From RPQJ01 sp963706755 (lineage in GTDB: Bacteria > Pseudomonadota > Gammaproteobacteria > Steroidobacterales > Steroidobacteraceae), in contig CAVPNH010000014.1 in the NCBI GenBank assembly GCA_963706755.1, positions 1 through 64,000 of the forward strand: a stretch of 64,000 nt of DNA. Reading direction: 5' to 3'. Every line of letters begins with the position of its first letter. Within the stretch, counting starts at the first letter, position 1. Shown here one piece after another: positions 1 through 8,143 of the stretch. The position numbers and the translations under genes are program-made. A model generated the notes under the pieces. The model saw only the letters and a list, made by a program, of their open reading frames with translations. It did not search any database and was not told the DNA's origin.

Positions 1-47
1 CGGCCAACGGCGTACTCAAGCAAGCCGGCCTGAAGAAGCACTTCTGA
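1..47 (+). CDS. 3' end of an unidentified gene
   Basis: Only the last 14 codons are present, reading ANGVLKQAGLKKHF and ending at a TGA at 45-47 (frame starting at base 3). The tail is basic and hydrophobic but too short to assign to a family. It converges on the QseG-like lipoprotein gene that follows on the other strand. The response-regulator gene (glrR/qseF) usually found beyond qseG is not what this sequence encodes, because it reads on the plus strand. Confidence 0.4.
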   Translation, partial: ANGVLKQAGLKKHF

Positions 48-120
48 TATGGCCGTCGCGTTGTCGTGCCGCAGTCCGTTTCGCGTCCACCTGCGTCGGC
101 TCAAGCCGGTGGCCGCCGAG

Positions 121-760
121 CTACTGCCGCGGCGGTGGCGCCTCGGTCGCAGCCTCCGGCGCCTGCTCCTGCAGTGATCGCTCCATCTCGGCGACCGCCT
201 CGAGCTTGCGCTCGGCCTCGGACAGCTGCTTCTTCAATCGCGCGTTCTCGGCAGCGAGCGCATCGGCGCGTTTCGCCGCGCTGCTGTCGTTCGACTTGAG
301 CTTCTGCTCCGAGTCCTCGCGTTGCCGTGCGAGCTCGGCGTAGAGCGCGACCCGCGCGTCGAACTCGCGCAGATAGGCGTTCGCGAGTTCGCGCTCCCGA
401 GCGGCAAGTCGTTCGGGCCGGCGAGCAGGTCCGAAAGCAGATGCTTCGCCTCGACGGGGTTGCTGTCCTTGTGGCCCGCGCAGCCGAGCACGAGCGCGTA
501 ACGCAGGGTGTCCGCTGAATTGGGTGACTGCTGCGCGGCAGCGAGGGCCGACGTGAGCTCGGCCTGCTGTCGCGCCGGGTCGCCGGGCGCCATGTTCGCG
601 ATCGCCTCGAGGTAGGGCGCGAGGGTCGTGGGAGCCGGGGTGCTGGTGGCCGGCGCGGCTGGGCAGTCCCTGGCTGTGCGATCCGAGAGTCGGCGCAGGC
701 GGCGAGGACGGGGAGCGCCGGGAGAAACCCGAGGATGGTGGCAGCGCGTCTGGTGGTCAT
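121..760 (-). CDS. qseG: QseG-like outer-membrane lipoprotein (frameshifted)
   Basis: The product starts at an ATG at 758-760 with a signal peptide ending in a lipobox (LAAC), so it is probably a lipoprotein. Three frames must be joined: the signal region, then a middle helical segment (ALVLGCAGHKDSNPVEAKHL), then a charged coiled-coil tail containing ERELANAYLREFDARVALY and an ERKLEAVAEMERSLQEQ stretch before TAG at 121-123. Frame changes fall near 665-680 and near 400. The conserved cysteine-containing helix, the coiled coil and the adjacent QseE-like kinase match the QseG/YfhG layout of enterics, where the lipoprotein assists the kinase. The identity rests on pattern and context, and the frame breaks look like sequence errors. 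Confidence 0.6.
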
Positions 761-847
761 GGGGCGCCGGCGATTACGGGATCGAACGGGGGCGAAATGC
801 AGGTGGTCGTGGCGCCGGCAGGGGCGAATAGTAGCCCTTGGGGGCAC

Positions 848-875
848 TTGAGTTCAGGGCTAAGGGCGCTATGAT
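848..875 (+). promoter_or_regulatory. Candidate sigma-70 promoter of vapBC
   Basis: TTGAGT (848-853) and TATGAT (870-875) are separated by 16 bases and lie 33 bases upstream of the vapB ATG. The surrounding 870-908 stretch is AT-rich for this genome. An autoregulatory operator would be expected here for a VapBC system, but no convincing palindrome is visible. Confidence 0.45.
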
Positions 876-908
876 ACAGCATCACAAAAAGCTACACATA
901 ATGAAACA

Positions 909-1166
909 ATGGCGCTGAACATCAGGAACGCGGAGACCGAGAGGCTCGCAGCCGCCCTGGCGGCCCTCACGGGCGAGACCAAGACGGAGGCGGTGCGCAG
1001 GTCGCTCCAGGAGCGATTGGAGCGTACGCAGCACGTGCGTGGCAGGAGTCGGCTCCTGGACGACATCAACGAGATCGCGGCGCACTGCGCGGCTCTGCCG
1101 GTCGTGGACGACCGCAGCGCCGAGGCAATCCTGGGCTACGACTCCCACGGGTTGCCGCGCGGATGA
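909..1166 (+). CDS. vapB: VapB-family antitoxin
   Basis: This 85-residue protein begins MALNIRNAETERLAAALA and has the ETKTEAVRRSLQERLER helix typical of the Rv0623/PSK-type VapB antitoxins. The N-terminal part should dimerise and bind DNA, and the C-terminal part (about residues 45-85) should wrap the toxin. Its TGA overlaps the ATG of vapC (ATGA), which implies translational coupling. The pair sits between the two parts of a qseE/qseG locus on the opposite strand, which suggests insertion as a cassette. The family call is confident; the cellular target is unknown. Confidence 0.85.
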   Translation: MALNIRNAETERLAAALAALTGETKTEAVRRSLQERLERTQHVRGRSRLLDDINEIAAHCAALPVVDDRSAEAILGYDSHGLPRG

Positions 1167-1561
1167 TTCTCGATACGTCTGCGGTGCTTGCGATCCTCCA
1201 GGACGAGCCCGAGCGGGCAGCCTTCGCGGAGGCCATCGAGGCTGCGGGCTCGTGCTCGATGTCGGTGGTGTCCTTCGTCGAGTGCTCGATCGTGCTCACG
1301 ACGCGTCGCGGCCCTGAGGCCGTGCGTGATCTCGATCTGCTGATCGCGAAGGCGTCGATCGGCCTCGTGCCGGTGGACGCGGACCAGGCGCACGACGCGC
1401 GACGAGCGCATCGCGACTTCGGCAAGGGCAATCACGCGGCCGGGCTCAATTTCGGCGACTGCTTTTCCTACGCGCTCTCGAAGGTGAGCGGGGAGCCGCT
1501 GCTCTTCAAGGGTGGTGATTTCGCGCGCACGGACGTCGAGCGACATCCGGCGAGCGTGTAG
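1163..1561 (+). CDS. vapC: VapC-family PIN-domain toxin ribonuclease
   Basis: A 132-residue PIN-domain protein. The acidic active-site residues expected in VapC are visible: D4 in ILDTSA, E40 in FVECSIV, D99 in NFGDCFSYALSK, and D119 in GGDF near the C terminus. VapC toxins cleave specific RNAs, often tRNA or rRNA, in a Mg-dependent way and are neutralised by VapB. It overlaps vapB by four bases. All catalytic residues are intact and there is no frameshift, so the toxin is probably functional. Confidence 0.9.
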   Translation: MILDTSAVLAILQDEPERAAFAEAIEAAGSCSMSVVSFVECSIVLTTRRGPEAVRDLDLLIAKASIGLVPVDADQAHDARRAHRDFGKGNHAAGLNFGDCFSYALSKVSGEPLLFKGGDFARTDVERHPASV

Positions 1562-1636
1562 GCACTCTCGATTTGCCCGTGCCGCAGGCGACGCTCGAGC
1601 TCGAGCTCGAGCTCGTGGTCGTGGACGCGGCGTAGC

Positions 1637-3102
1637 TCAGGACGACTGCGCGGCGTCGGATCCGCCCGCGCCGCCCACCGGCAACCGCACGCGGAAGTGC
1701 GCGCCGGGGAATTCGCCGTCGATGATCGCGATCGGCCGCCGTGGGCCTGCACGAACTCCAGCACGACGGAGAGGCCGATACCCGTGCCGCCAGAGCTGCC
1801 TTGCGGCGCGCGCCATTATAAAACGCCTCGAAGATCGCGGGCGGTCCTCGGGCGGGATGCCGGGGCCGGTGTCGGCCAAGTCGATCACGAGGCTCTCGCC
1901 CTCGAGCTGCGCGCGCGCGTGACCGTGCCGCCGCGGGCGTGAACTTGAGCGCGTTGGAGAGCAGGTTGTCGAGCACGAGCCTCAGCTTGCGCGATCGGCA
2001 CTGATTCGAGGTCGGCGACTGCAGGTCGAGCTTGATGCGGCGCGCGACCAGCGGGAGGCGGTGGGCATCGACGACCTGCCGGACACAGCGCCTAGCGGGA
2101 ACTCGATGAGGTCGAGCCCGACGCGCCTGCGACTGCCACGCGCTGAAGGACAGCAGGTTCTCGATCAGGCGCTGCAGCGCGAGGCGTTGTCGCGCAGGAT
2201 GCCGGCGACCTCGCGCTTCGGCTCGTCGAGCGTCGCCGACGGCGCCCTCGAGCAGAGGTCCGTGCCTTCGCGGATGTTCGCGAGCGGCGTCTTGAGTTCG
2301 TGCGACATGTGGCGCAGGAAGCGGTTGCGCTCCTCGGAGATCTCGACGAGGCGCAGGCGCAGCCATTCGAGCTGGCGCGCGAGCGCGCGAGGTCGGTCGG
2401 GCCCTCCTCGATGACCGGCTCGTCGAGGCGTCCGTGGCCGATCCTGCCGATGGCGTCGTCGATGCGGCGGATGGGCCGCGCGAGGAACAGCGTGAAGAGC
2501 AGCACGAGCCCGATGGTCACCGGCACGAGCATCGTCGTCTGCCAGAGGATGCGCTTGCGCGCGTTGTCGGTCTCGGCGCGCAGGGCCTTCAGTTCGCGGT
2601 CCGTCTGGCGGCTCGCGAGCCTCGAGAGTTCGCCCGCATCCCGTGAAAGCTGCGTGAATTGCCGCAGGGCTCCGCTGATGCGGGCGCTGTGCTGCGACGC
2701 CAGTCCCTGGTCGATCGCGGTGATTCCGGTCCGCATGCGGCCGATGACCGCGGCGCGGGCCGGGTCGCCGGGCAGGTCCTCGAGGCCGTCGAGCGTCGTG
2801 CCTAGCAGCGTGCTGTTCTTCTGGAAGATCGTGAGCAGGCCCGGGCGGCGCAGGATCTGGTAGAGGCGGGCGGTGCGCTCGAGCGACGCCACCTGGCGCA
2901 CGAGCGACTGCGTGTACTGGGTGGCCGCCACGCCGTTCGCGACCAGCCGCTCGCTGGCCTGCGCGAGGTTGCGCATTTCGATCGCCGCGCCGAGCGTGCC
3001 GAGCAGCAGCGGCAGCACCACGGCCGCGAAGCCAAGCAGGACCAGGCCGCGGAGCGAGCGCGGGCGCAGGGAGGGGAGGCGGAGTCGGCGGCCGGGGTTC
3101 AC
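1637..3102 (-). CDS. qseE: QseE/GlrK-like sensor histidine kinase (frameshifted)
   Basis: A membrane sensor kinase read from a GTG at 3100-3102 (VNPGRRLRLPSL). It has a first transmembrane segment (LVLLGFAAVVLPLLLGTLG), a helical periplasmic sensor, a second membrane segment (TMLVPVTIGLVLLFTLFLA) followed by HAMP (RPIRRIDDAIGRI), the phosphoacceptor motif MSHELKTPLANIREGTDL, and HATPase motifs (LDNLLSNALKF, DTGPGIPPEDRP). It ends in FRVRLPVGGAGG with a stop at 1637-1639. The HELKTPLANIREGT signature and linkage to a QseG-like lipoprotein point to the QseE/GlrK family. At least four frame changes are needed, mostly between 1640 and 2400. No cognate response regulator is visible in the window. 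Confidence 0.7.
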
Positions 3103-3140
3103 GCGCGCATTGTGACGCGTCCGGCAGGTATATTCCTCCC

Positions 3141-4121
3141 GTGCCCCGCCAAGCGCCACGTGCCACTCCACATCCGTATTCCACGCTGACTCCGGACGTC
3201 GTGATCGAGGCCGTCGAGGCCATCGGGCACCGTTGCGACGGCCGCGTCCTCGCGCTGAACAGCTACGAGAACCGCGTCTACCAGGTCGGGCGCGAGGAGG
3301 AGACCCCGGTCGTCGTGAAGTTCTACCGGCCGGGGCGCTGGAGCACGCCCGCGATCCTCGAGGAGCACGCGTTCGCGCTTGAGCTCGCCGCGGCCGAGGT
3401 GCCGGTGGTCGCGCCCGAAGTCCGTGACGGACGGTCGTTGCACGAGTCGCACGGCTTTCGCTACGCGGTCTACCCGCGCCAGGGCGGACACTGGCCAGAG
3501 CTCGGCACGAAGGACGAGCGGCTGTGGATGGGCCGGTTCATCGCGCGCATCCACGCGATCGGCCGGACGCGGCAGTTCCGTCACCGGCCGCGGCTCGACT
3601 GGCGGGTCATGGGCGGCGAGACCATGGGCTACCTGCTCGAGGAGGGATGGATCCCGCCGCACCTCGAGCCTGCGTACGAGTCAGTCGCCCGGGATGCGTT
3701 GATGATCGTCGAGCAGCGCTTCAATGAGGCGACGCCATACCGCACGCTGCGCCTGCACGGCGACTGCCATCCCGGCAACGTGCTGTGGACCGACGCGGGT
3801 CCGCACTTCGTGGACCTCGACGACTGCATGACCGGGCCCGCGGTGCAGGACCTGTGGATGCTGGTCTCCGGCCGCCCGGAGGAGATCCAGTCGCAGCTGG
3901 ACGACCTGCTCGAGGGGTATGCGCAGTTCGCGGACTTCGATTACCACGAGCTGCGGCTGATCGAGCCGCTCAGGACGCTCAGGATCATGCATTACGCCGG
4001 CTGGCTCGCGCGGCGCTGGGAGGACCCGGCATTTCCGCGCGCGTTCCCGTGGTTCGAGGAGCCGAAGTACTGGGAGCAGCACGTCCTCGACCTGCGCGAG
4101 CAGATGGCCGCCATGGAATAG
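3141..4121 (+). CDS. srkA: Stress response kinase A (SrkA/YihE)
   Basis: A 326-residue APH/choline-kinase-fold Ser/Thr protein kinase of the YihE/SrkA family, which in E. coli protects cells against stress and envelope damage. Visible motifs are the N-terminal NSYENRVYQVG strand, VVVKFYRPGRW with the ATP-binding lysine, the catalytic loop LHGDCHPGNVLW (about residues 204-215) and the metal-binding FVDLDD. The length matches the family (about 328). The gene is divergent from the qseE-like kinase. Its TAG stop lies inside the 5' edge of a dispersed palindromic repeat. Confidence 0.92.
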   Translation: MPRQAPRATPHPYSTLTPDVVIEAVEAIGHRCDGRVLALNSYENRVYQVGREEETPVVVKFYRPGRWSTPAILEEHAFALELAAAEVPVVAPEVRDGRSLHESHGFRYAVYPRQGGHWPELGTKDERLWMGRFIARIHAIGRTRQFRHRPRLDWRVMGGETMGYLLEEGWIPPHLEPAYESVARDALMIVEQRFNEATPYRTLRLHGDCHPGNVLWTDAGPHFVDLDDCMTGPAVQDLWMLVSGRPEEIQSQLDDLLEGYAQFADFDYHELRLIEPLRTLRIMHYAGWLARRWEDPAFPRAFPWFEEPKYWEQHVLDLREQMAAME

Positions 4122-4163
4122 GGGACATTCCCCTATTTTTCCGAAATAGGGGAATGTCCCTAA
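4117..4163. repeat. RAYT-type palindromic repeat, inverted pair
   Basis: A unit TAGGGGACATTCCCCTATTT (4119 onward) is followed after a short loop by its reverse complement AAATAGGGGAATGTCCC, with one missing base in the right arm. It fills the srkA-galE gap and supplies the srkA stop codon (TAG, 4119-4121). It is the same unit that flanks the RAYT gene near 10 kb. As RNA it would form a strong hairpin and might end srkA transcription, though no U-tract follows. Confidence 0.9.
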
Positions 4164-4180
4164 TTCCTGTAGATTCGCGC

Positions 4181-5185
4181 ATGTCCACGATCCTCGTCAC
4201 CGGCGGCGCCGGATACATCGGCAGTCACGTGGTCCGCCAGCTCGTCGAGCGCGGCGAGCACGTCGTGGTGCTCGACAATCTCTCGACGGGCTTTCGCGCG
4301 CGGTGCTCGGGGGCCGCTGGTCGTCGGCGACACCGGCGATCGGGAGCGGTGGCGCGGGTGCTCGCGGAGCACGCGATCACGACCGTGATGCACTTCGCCG
4401 CCCACACCATCGTGCCCGAGTCGGGTCGCAACCCGCTCAAGTACTACGGCAACAACACCTGTGCCACGCGCAACCTCCTCGAGTGCTGCGATCGCGCGGG
4501 CGGTGGCCCAGCATTCATCTTCTCCTCGACCGCCGCCGTCTACGGCATACCCGGCGGAGGGCCTCGCGCGCGAGGACTCGCCGACCGCGCCGATCAATCC
4601 CTACGGCAGCTCTCGAAGCTCATGAGCGAGTGGATGCTGCGCGACCTCGCGGCCGCGTCGAAGCTCCGCTATGTCGCGCTGCGCTACTTCAACGTCGCGG
4701 GCAGCGATCCGGGCGGCCGCATCGGCCAGTCCACGGCGCCGAACGCGACACTGCTGATGAAGGTGGCCTGCCAGCAGGCCGCGGGCAAGCGGCCCGAGGT
4801 CTCGATCTTCGGCACGGACTACCCGACGCCCGATGGCACGGGCGTGCGCGACTACATCCACGTCGAGGACCTCGCGGCCGCGCACCTGAAGGCGCTCGAT
4901 TACCTGCGCGCGGGCGGCGGCTCGACCACGCTCAACTGCGGCTACGGGCACGGCTACAGCGTGCGCGACGTGCTGAAGACGGTGGAGCGCGCGAACGGCA
5001 AGCCGCTCAAGGTTGTCGAGGGCCCGCGCCGCGCGGGCGACCCGCCGTCGCTCGTGGCGCACGCCGAGCGTATCCGCGCGGTGCTGGGCTGGCAGCCGCG
5101 ATTCGACGATCTCGACACCATCGTCCGCTCGCAACTCGAGTGGGAGTTCAGGTTGCTGCGCGAGCCCGAGTTGCAGCGGAACTGA
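4181..5185 (+). CDS. galE: UDP-glucose 4-epimerase (frameshifted)
   Basis: GalE interconverts UDP-glucose and UDP-galactose for surface polysaccharides. The ATG at 4181 gives MSTILVTGGAGYIGSHVV with the NAD-binding GGAGYIGSH. Also visible are MHFAAHTIVPES, the catalytic SSTAAVYG, the Y-x3-K pair (PYGSSK), LRYFNVAGSDP and DYIHVEDLAAAH. Expected length is about 334 residues. The frame is lost and regained twice, near 4305-4350 and near 4555-4615; reading the alternative frame in those stretches restores normal epimerase sequence (for example AEGLAREDSPTAPINP). This indicates paired indels in the data rather than a dead gene. Confidence 0.88.
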   Translation: MSTILVTGGAGYIGSHVVRQLVERGEHVVVLDNLSTGFRARCSGAAGRRRHRRSGAVARVLAEHAITTVMHFAAHTIVPESGRNPLKYYGNNTCATRNLLECCDRAGGGPAFIFSSTAAVYGIPGGGPRARGLADRADQSLRQLSKLMSEWMLRDLAAASKLRYVALRYFNVAGSDPGGRIGQSTAPNATLLMKVACQQAAGKRPEVSIFGTDYPTPDGTGVRDYIHVEDLAAAHLKALDYLRAGGGSTTLNCGYGHGYSVRDVLKTVERANGKPLKVVEGPRRAGDPPSLVAHAERIRAVLGWQPRFDDLDTIVRSQLEWEFRLLREPELQRN

Positions 5186-5200
5186 CGGGCGCAGGGCGCG

Positions 5201-5206
5201 TATAAT
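5201..5206 (+). promoter_or_regulatory. Possible -10 element upstream of the PKD lipoprotein gene
   Basis: A perfect TATAAT stands in an otherwise GC-rich gap, 16 bases after the galE stop and about 120 bases before the next gene. No good -35 is seen at the usual spacing. A second AT-rich stretch (ATATTATTT, 5291-5299) lies closer to the gene and is an alternative. Confidence 0.3.
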
Positions 5207-5325
5207 TCCCTCTAGCGGAGCCGACCCGACGCCGAGTCCGTCGTGGTCCAGCTTCCTGCCCAGGGCGGGGCCCCGGGATCGGCCCGCGTGATATTATTTC
5301 CGCGTCAGGTTCCAACGGTAAGCGC

Positions 5326-7338
5326 TTGAAAATCCTCATCAATTGGCTGCTCATCGTTCTGGCCGTGTTCGCACTGGCCGCCTGCGGCGGCGGCGGAGGC
5401 GGGGGCGGCAAGAAGTCCAACCGGTTCCCGGTGGCGTCGTTCACGGCGACGCCGGCCACGGGCGCAACGCCCGTCGTGGTCACCGTCAACGGCTCGGCCT
5501 CGACGGACCCTGACGGCAGCATCACGGCCTACGCATGGGATTTCGGCGACTGCGCGACCGGTGGCGGCGCGACGACGACCCACACCTACACGATCGCGGG
5601 CACGTACACGATCACGCTGACGGTGACCGACAACAAGGGCGGGAGGAGCACGACCACGCGGCAGGTGACGGCGACCCCGGGCGCGCCGCCGGCCACGGTG
5701 GCGGTGAGCGGTGTCATCACCTACGACCGCGTGCCGTTCCACGACTGCCCCATCGTGGGCTGCCTCGACGGGTCTTTCATCACCGGCGGACTCGATTTCG
5801 CGAATATCCAGCAGCGGCCGGCGCGGGCCGTCACCGTGGAACTCGTGCAGGCCTGCACGAGGGCGGTGCTTGCGACTGCGGCCACCGACGGCATCGGCCA
5901 CTACTCGCTGGCTGCGCCGGTCAGTACCCGCGCGTTCGTCCGCGCCAAGGCGCGGTCGGTCTCGGTGGTCAACGTGGCGCCGGCCCCGACCTGGGACATC
6001 GAGGTGCAGGACAACTACGGCGGCGCGAACGCGCTCTACGCCATCGACGGCAGCCCGTTCGACACCGGCACGGCGGGCCAGACGCGCAACCTGAACGCGC
6101 CCTCGGGCTGGAGCCTGTACGCCGGGTACACGGGCCCGCGGGCCGCGGCGCCGTTCGCGATCCTGGACACGCTGTACTCCGCCGTGCAGTTCGTGGTGGC
6201 CCAGGGCGACAGCCTGCTGGCGCTCGCGCCGCTCAGGGTGTTCTGGAGCGAGCACAACCAGCCCGCCGGCCCGTGGAATCCCGGGCTCGGCTGGATCATC
6301 TCGACGGCCTACCAGCCGGGTGCCGCGCCCGCCGGCATCTACGTGCTCGGCGCCGCAAATACGGACACGGACGAGTTCGACCAGCACGTCATCGCGCACG
6401 AGTTCCAGCACTTCCTCGAGGACCAGGTGAGCCGCTCCGACTCGACGGGCGGGGCGCACTCGCTCGACGAGCGGCTCGACCTGCGCCTCGCCTTCAGCGA
6501 GGGGTTCGCGGACGCGTTCTCGGCGATGGTCCTCGACGACCCGCTGTACCGGGATTCGATGGGATCGCAGCAGCAGCAGGTCCTCCAATTCGACATCGAG
6601 AAGGGTCAGGTCCCCGCGAATGCGCTGCCGGGCTGGTACAACGAGATGTCGATGATGGCGCTGACGTTCGACCTCTATGACGGGCTGAACGACGACGGCG
6701 TGGCGCTCGGCTACGCGCCGCTGTACCAGGTGATGGTGAATGCGCTCCGGGACGGTGTACCGCTCAACAGCGTCTTTTCGTTCGTGACGGCGCTGAAGCA
6801 GTTGCCCGGTGCACCGGTCGCCGCAATCAACGCGCGTGTGCAGGCCGAGGACATCGTGGCCACGACGATGGACGCATACGCGACGACCGAAACGAACTCG
6901 GGCATGGTCGCGCCCGAGGATCCGACCCTCGTTTTGCCGATGTACTCGAACGTCGCGCTGAACGGCGCCCCGGTGAGGGTCTGCGGCGACATCGTCGCCG
7001 GCGTCGAGAACAAGATCGGCAACCGGCGTTACCTGCGCTTCACGGTGCCGACGAACGGGTCGATCGACGTCAGCGTGAGCTGCCTCGCGGGCGATGCGAC
7101 CTGCAACACCGGCACGCCCACGCCCGACCCGGATTTCGTCCTGCGCCGTGGCCTGAGCGTGCAGTATTTCCAGGAGTACACGACCCAGGGCGCGGGCGGC
7201 TCGTACACTGAACAGGCGCTTGGGGTGCCCGTCACCGTGGGCGACTACGTGCTCGAGGTCTACGATTACAGCCACGTGAAGCCGGCGGCGACGACGCGCC
7301 GCGGCCTCACGTGCATGACCGTCACGATCACCGGTTGA
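5326..7338 (+). CDS. PKD-domain lipoprotein with HEXXH metallopeptidase motif
   Basis: A 670-residue exported protein. The TTG start at 5326 gives a compact signal peptide ending in lipobox LAAC (Cys20), followed by a Gly run and one PKD domain (about residues 30-110: ASTDPDGSITAYAWDFGD, GTYTITLTVTD). The central part holds a zinc-binding HEFQH (H358, E359, H362) and downstream SEGFADAF with E392, the gluzincin pattern of a second-helix glutamate about 30 residues after HEXXH. A C-terminal beta-rich region (residues about 540-665) resembles a pre-peptidase-type domain. It is probably a surface or periplasmic peptidase of unknown substrate. A second lipoprotein gene follows after 11 bases and may share its transcript. 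Confidence 0.75.
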   Translation: MKILINWLLIVLAVFALAACGGGGGGGGKKSNRFPVASFTATPATGATPVVVTVNGSASTDPDGSITAYAWDFGDCATGGGATTTHTYTIAGTYTITLTVTDNKGGRSTTTRQVTATPGAPPATVAVSGVITYDRVPFHDCPIVGCLDGSFITGGLDFANIQQRPARAVTVELVQACTRAVLATAATDGIGHYSLAAPVSTRAFVRAKARSVSVVNVAPAPTWDIEVQDNYGGANALYAIDGSPFDTGTAGQTRNLNAPSGWSLYAGYTGPRAAAPFAILDTLYSAVQFVVAQGDSLLALAPLRVFWSEHNQPAGPWNPGLGWIISTAYQPGAAPAGIYVLGAANTDTDEFDQHVIAHEFQHFLEDQVSRSDSTGGAHSLDERLDLRLAFSEGFADAFSAMVLDDPLYRDSMGSQQQQVLQFDIEKGQVPANALPGWYNEMSMMALTFDLYDGLNDDGVALGYAPLYQVMVNALRDGVPLNSVFSFVTALKQLPGAPVAAINARVQAEDIVATTMDAYATTETNSGMVAPEDPTLVLPMYSNVALNGAPVRVCGDIVAGVENKIGNRRYLRFTVPTNGSIDVSVSCLAGDATCNTGTPTPDPDFVLRRGLSVQYFQEYTTQGAGGSYTEQALGVPVTVGDYVLEVYDYSHVKPAATTRRGLTCMTVTITG

Positions 7339-7349
7339 GGAACTGAACG

Positions 7350-7958
7350 ATGCAAGTAGCCCGCCACCCGATGCTCCGTGCTCTCGCGACGTTCGCGCTG
7401 GTGGCGACGCTTGCGGGCTGCGGCGGCAAGGACGACGAGTCCGCGTCAGCGAACCGGACGCAGACCGCCGCGCAGAAGGCGGCGCGAGCGGCCAAGGCGG
7501 CCTCCGGCAAGGCCGACGAACAGATGGCGAATGCGGTCGCGGTCGGCAAGGCCGCTGCGGCCGTGGACCTGCAGTACGAGCTGCTGGCGAAGCCGGTTGC
7601 GGGGCAGCCGCTGGAGGTGGAACTCGCGTTCGTGCCGCGGGTGGCCGCGGACTCGCTCGAGGTCGAGGCGCACGGCATGACGGGGCTCGACGTCGTTACG
7701 GGCGGCAGCGCGAGCTTCCAGAACGTGGTGGCCGGCGTGCAGTACAAGATCAAGCTGCTGGTGCAGCCGGCGGCCAACGGGGTCTACTACGTCGGCGTCA
7801 CCGCAAAGATGAGCACCAAGGTCCAGAGCGACGCGCGGGCGTTCTCGGTACCCATCGTCGTCGGCGACCCGCCGCCCGCCGTGAAGCCGGCTGCAGCCGC
7901 CGGGACCGGCGAGGCTCCCGTCAAGTCGATGAAGGCCGAGGAAACCACGAACCAGTAG
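7350..7958 (+). CDS. Putative lipoprotein of unknown function
   Basis: A 202-residue protein with a signal peptide and lipobox (LAGC, Cys24). An Ala/Lys-rich helical segment (residues about 33-65) precedes a beta-rich part (VDLQYELLAKPVAGQPLEVEL ... FSVPIVVGD) that looks like an immunoglobulin-like fold, followed by a Pro/Ala tail. I do not recognise the family. It lies 11 bases after the PKD metallopeptidase lipoprotein and is probably co-transcribed with it, so it may be an accessory envelope protein. Its TAG stop (7956-7958) is part of a TAGGGGACA string that begins a repeat region. Confidence 0.65.
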   Translation: MQVARHPMLRALATFALVATLAGCGGKDDESASANRTQTAAQKAARAAKAASGKADEQMANAVAVGKAAAAVDLQYELLAKPVAGQPLEVELAFVPRVAADSLEVEAHGMTGLDVVTGGSASFQNVVAGVQYKIKLLVQPAANGVYYVGVTAKMSTKVQSDARAFSVPIVVGDPPPAVKPAAAAGTGEAPVKSMKAEETTNQ

Positions 7959-7967
7959 GGGACAAGG

Positions 7968-8098
7968 AAATAGGGGACATTCCCCTATTTCTTTTCGGCG
8001 CCTGCTAAAAGGGGACATTCTCCCTTTCGCCGCCGTTTCGCTGATTTTCCAGTCACTTGCGTCCAGGGCGGGCGGAAACCGAAAAGGAGAATGTCCCC
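7968..8098. repeat. RAYT-type palindromic repeats, one simple and one long-loop inverted pair
   Basis: A single unit AAATAGGGGACATTCCCC with CTATTT lies at 7968-7990. A variant pair follows: GGGGACATTCTCC with a following CTTTCG (from 8011), and its inverted partner GAAAAGGAGAATGTCCCC at 8081-8098. These arms match over about 18 bases with one mismatch and enclose about 50 bases of unique sequence. The variant carries a CTCC where the main family has CCCC in both arms, so the change is compensated. The block fills the lipoprotein-typA gap, and a TATACT at 8110-8115 just after it may be the typA -10. Confidence 0.85.
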
Positions 8099-8143
8099 GG
8101 TTTCCCGGGTATACTCCGCGCCCTTTTTCCCCGGGCGCCCGCC

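Noticed and set aside
5305..7275. Minus-strand open frame of 656 codons opposite the PKD lipoprotein
   Set aside because: It mirrors the real gene in a high-GC codon-biased region, is Arg/His/Val-rich without recognisable motifs, and the plus strand has a signal peptide, PKD and HEXXH motifs.
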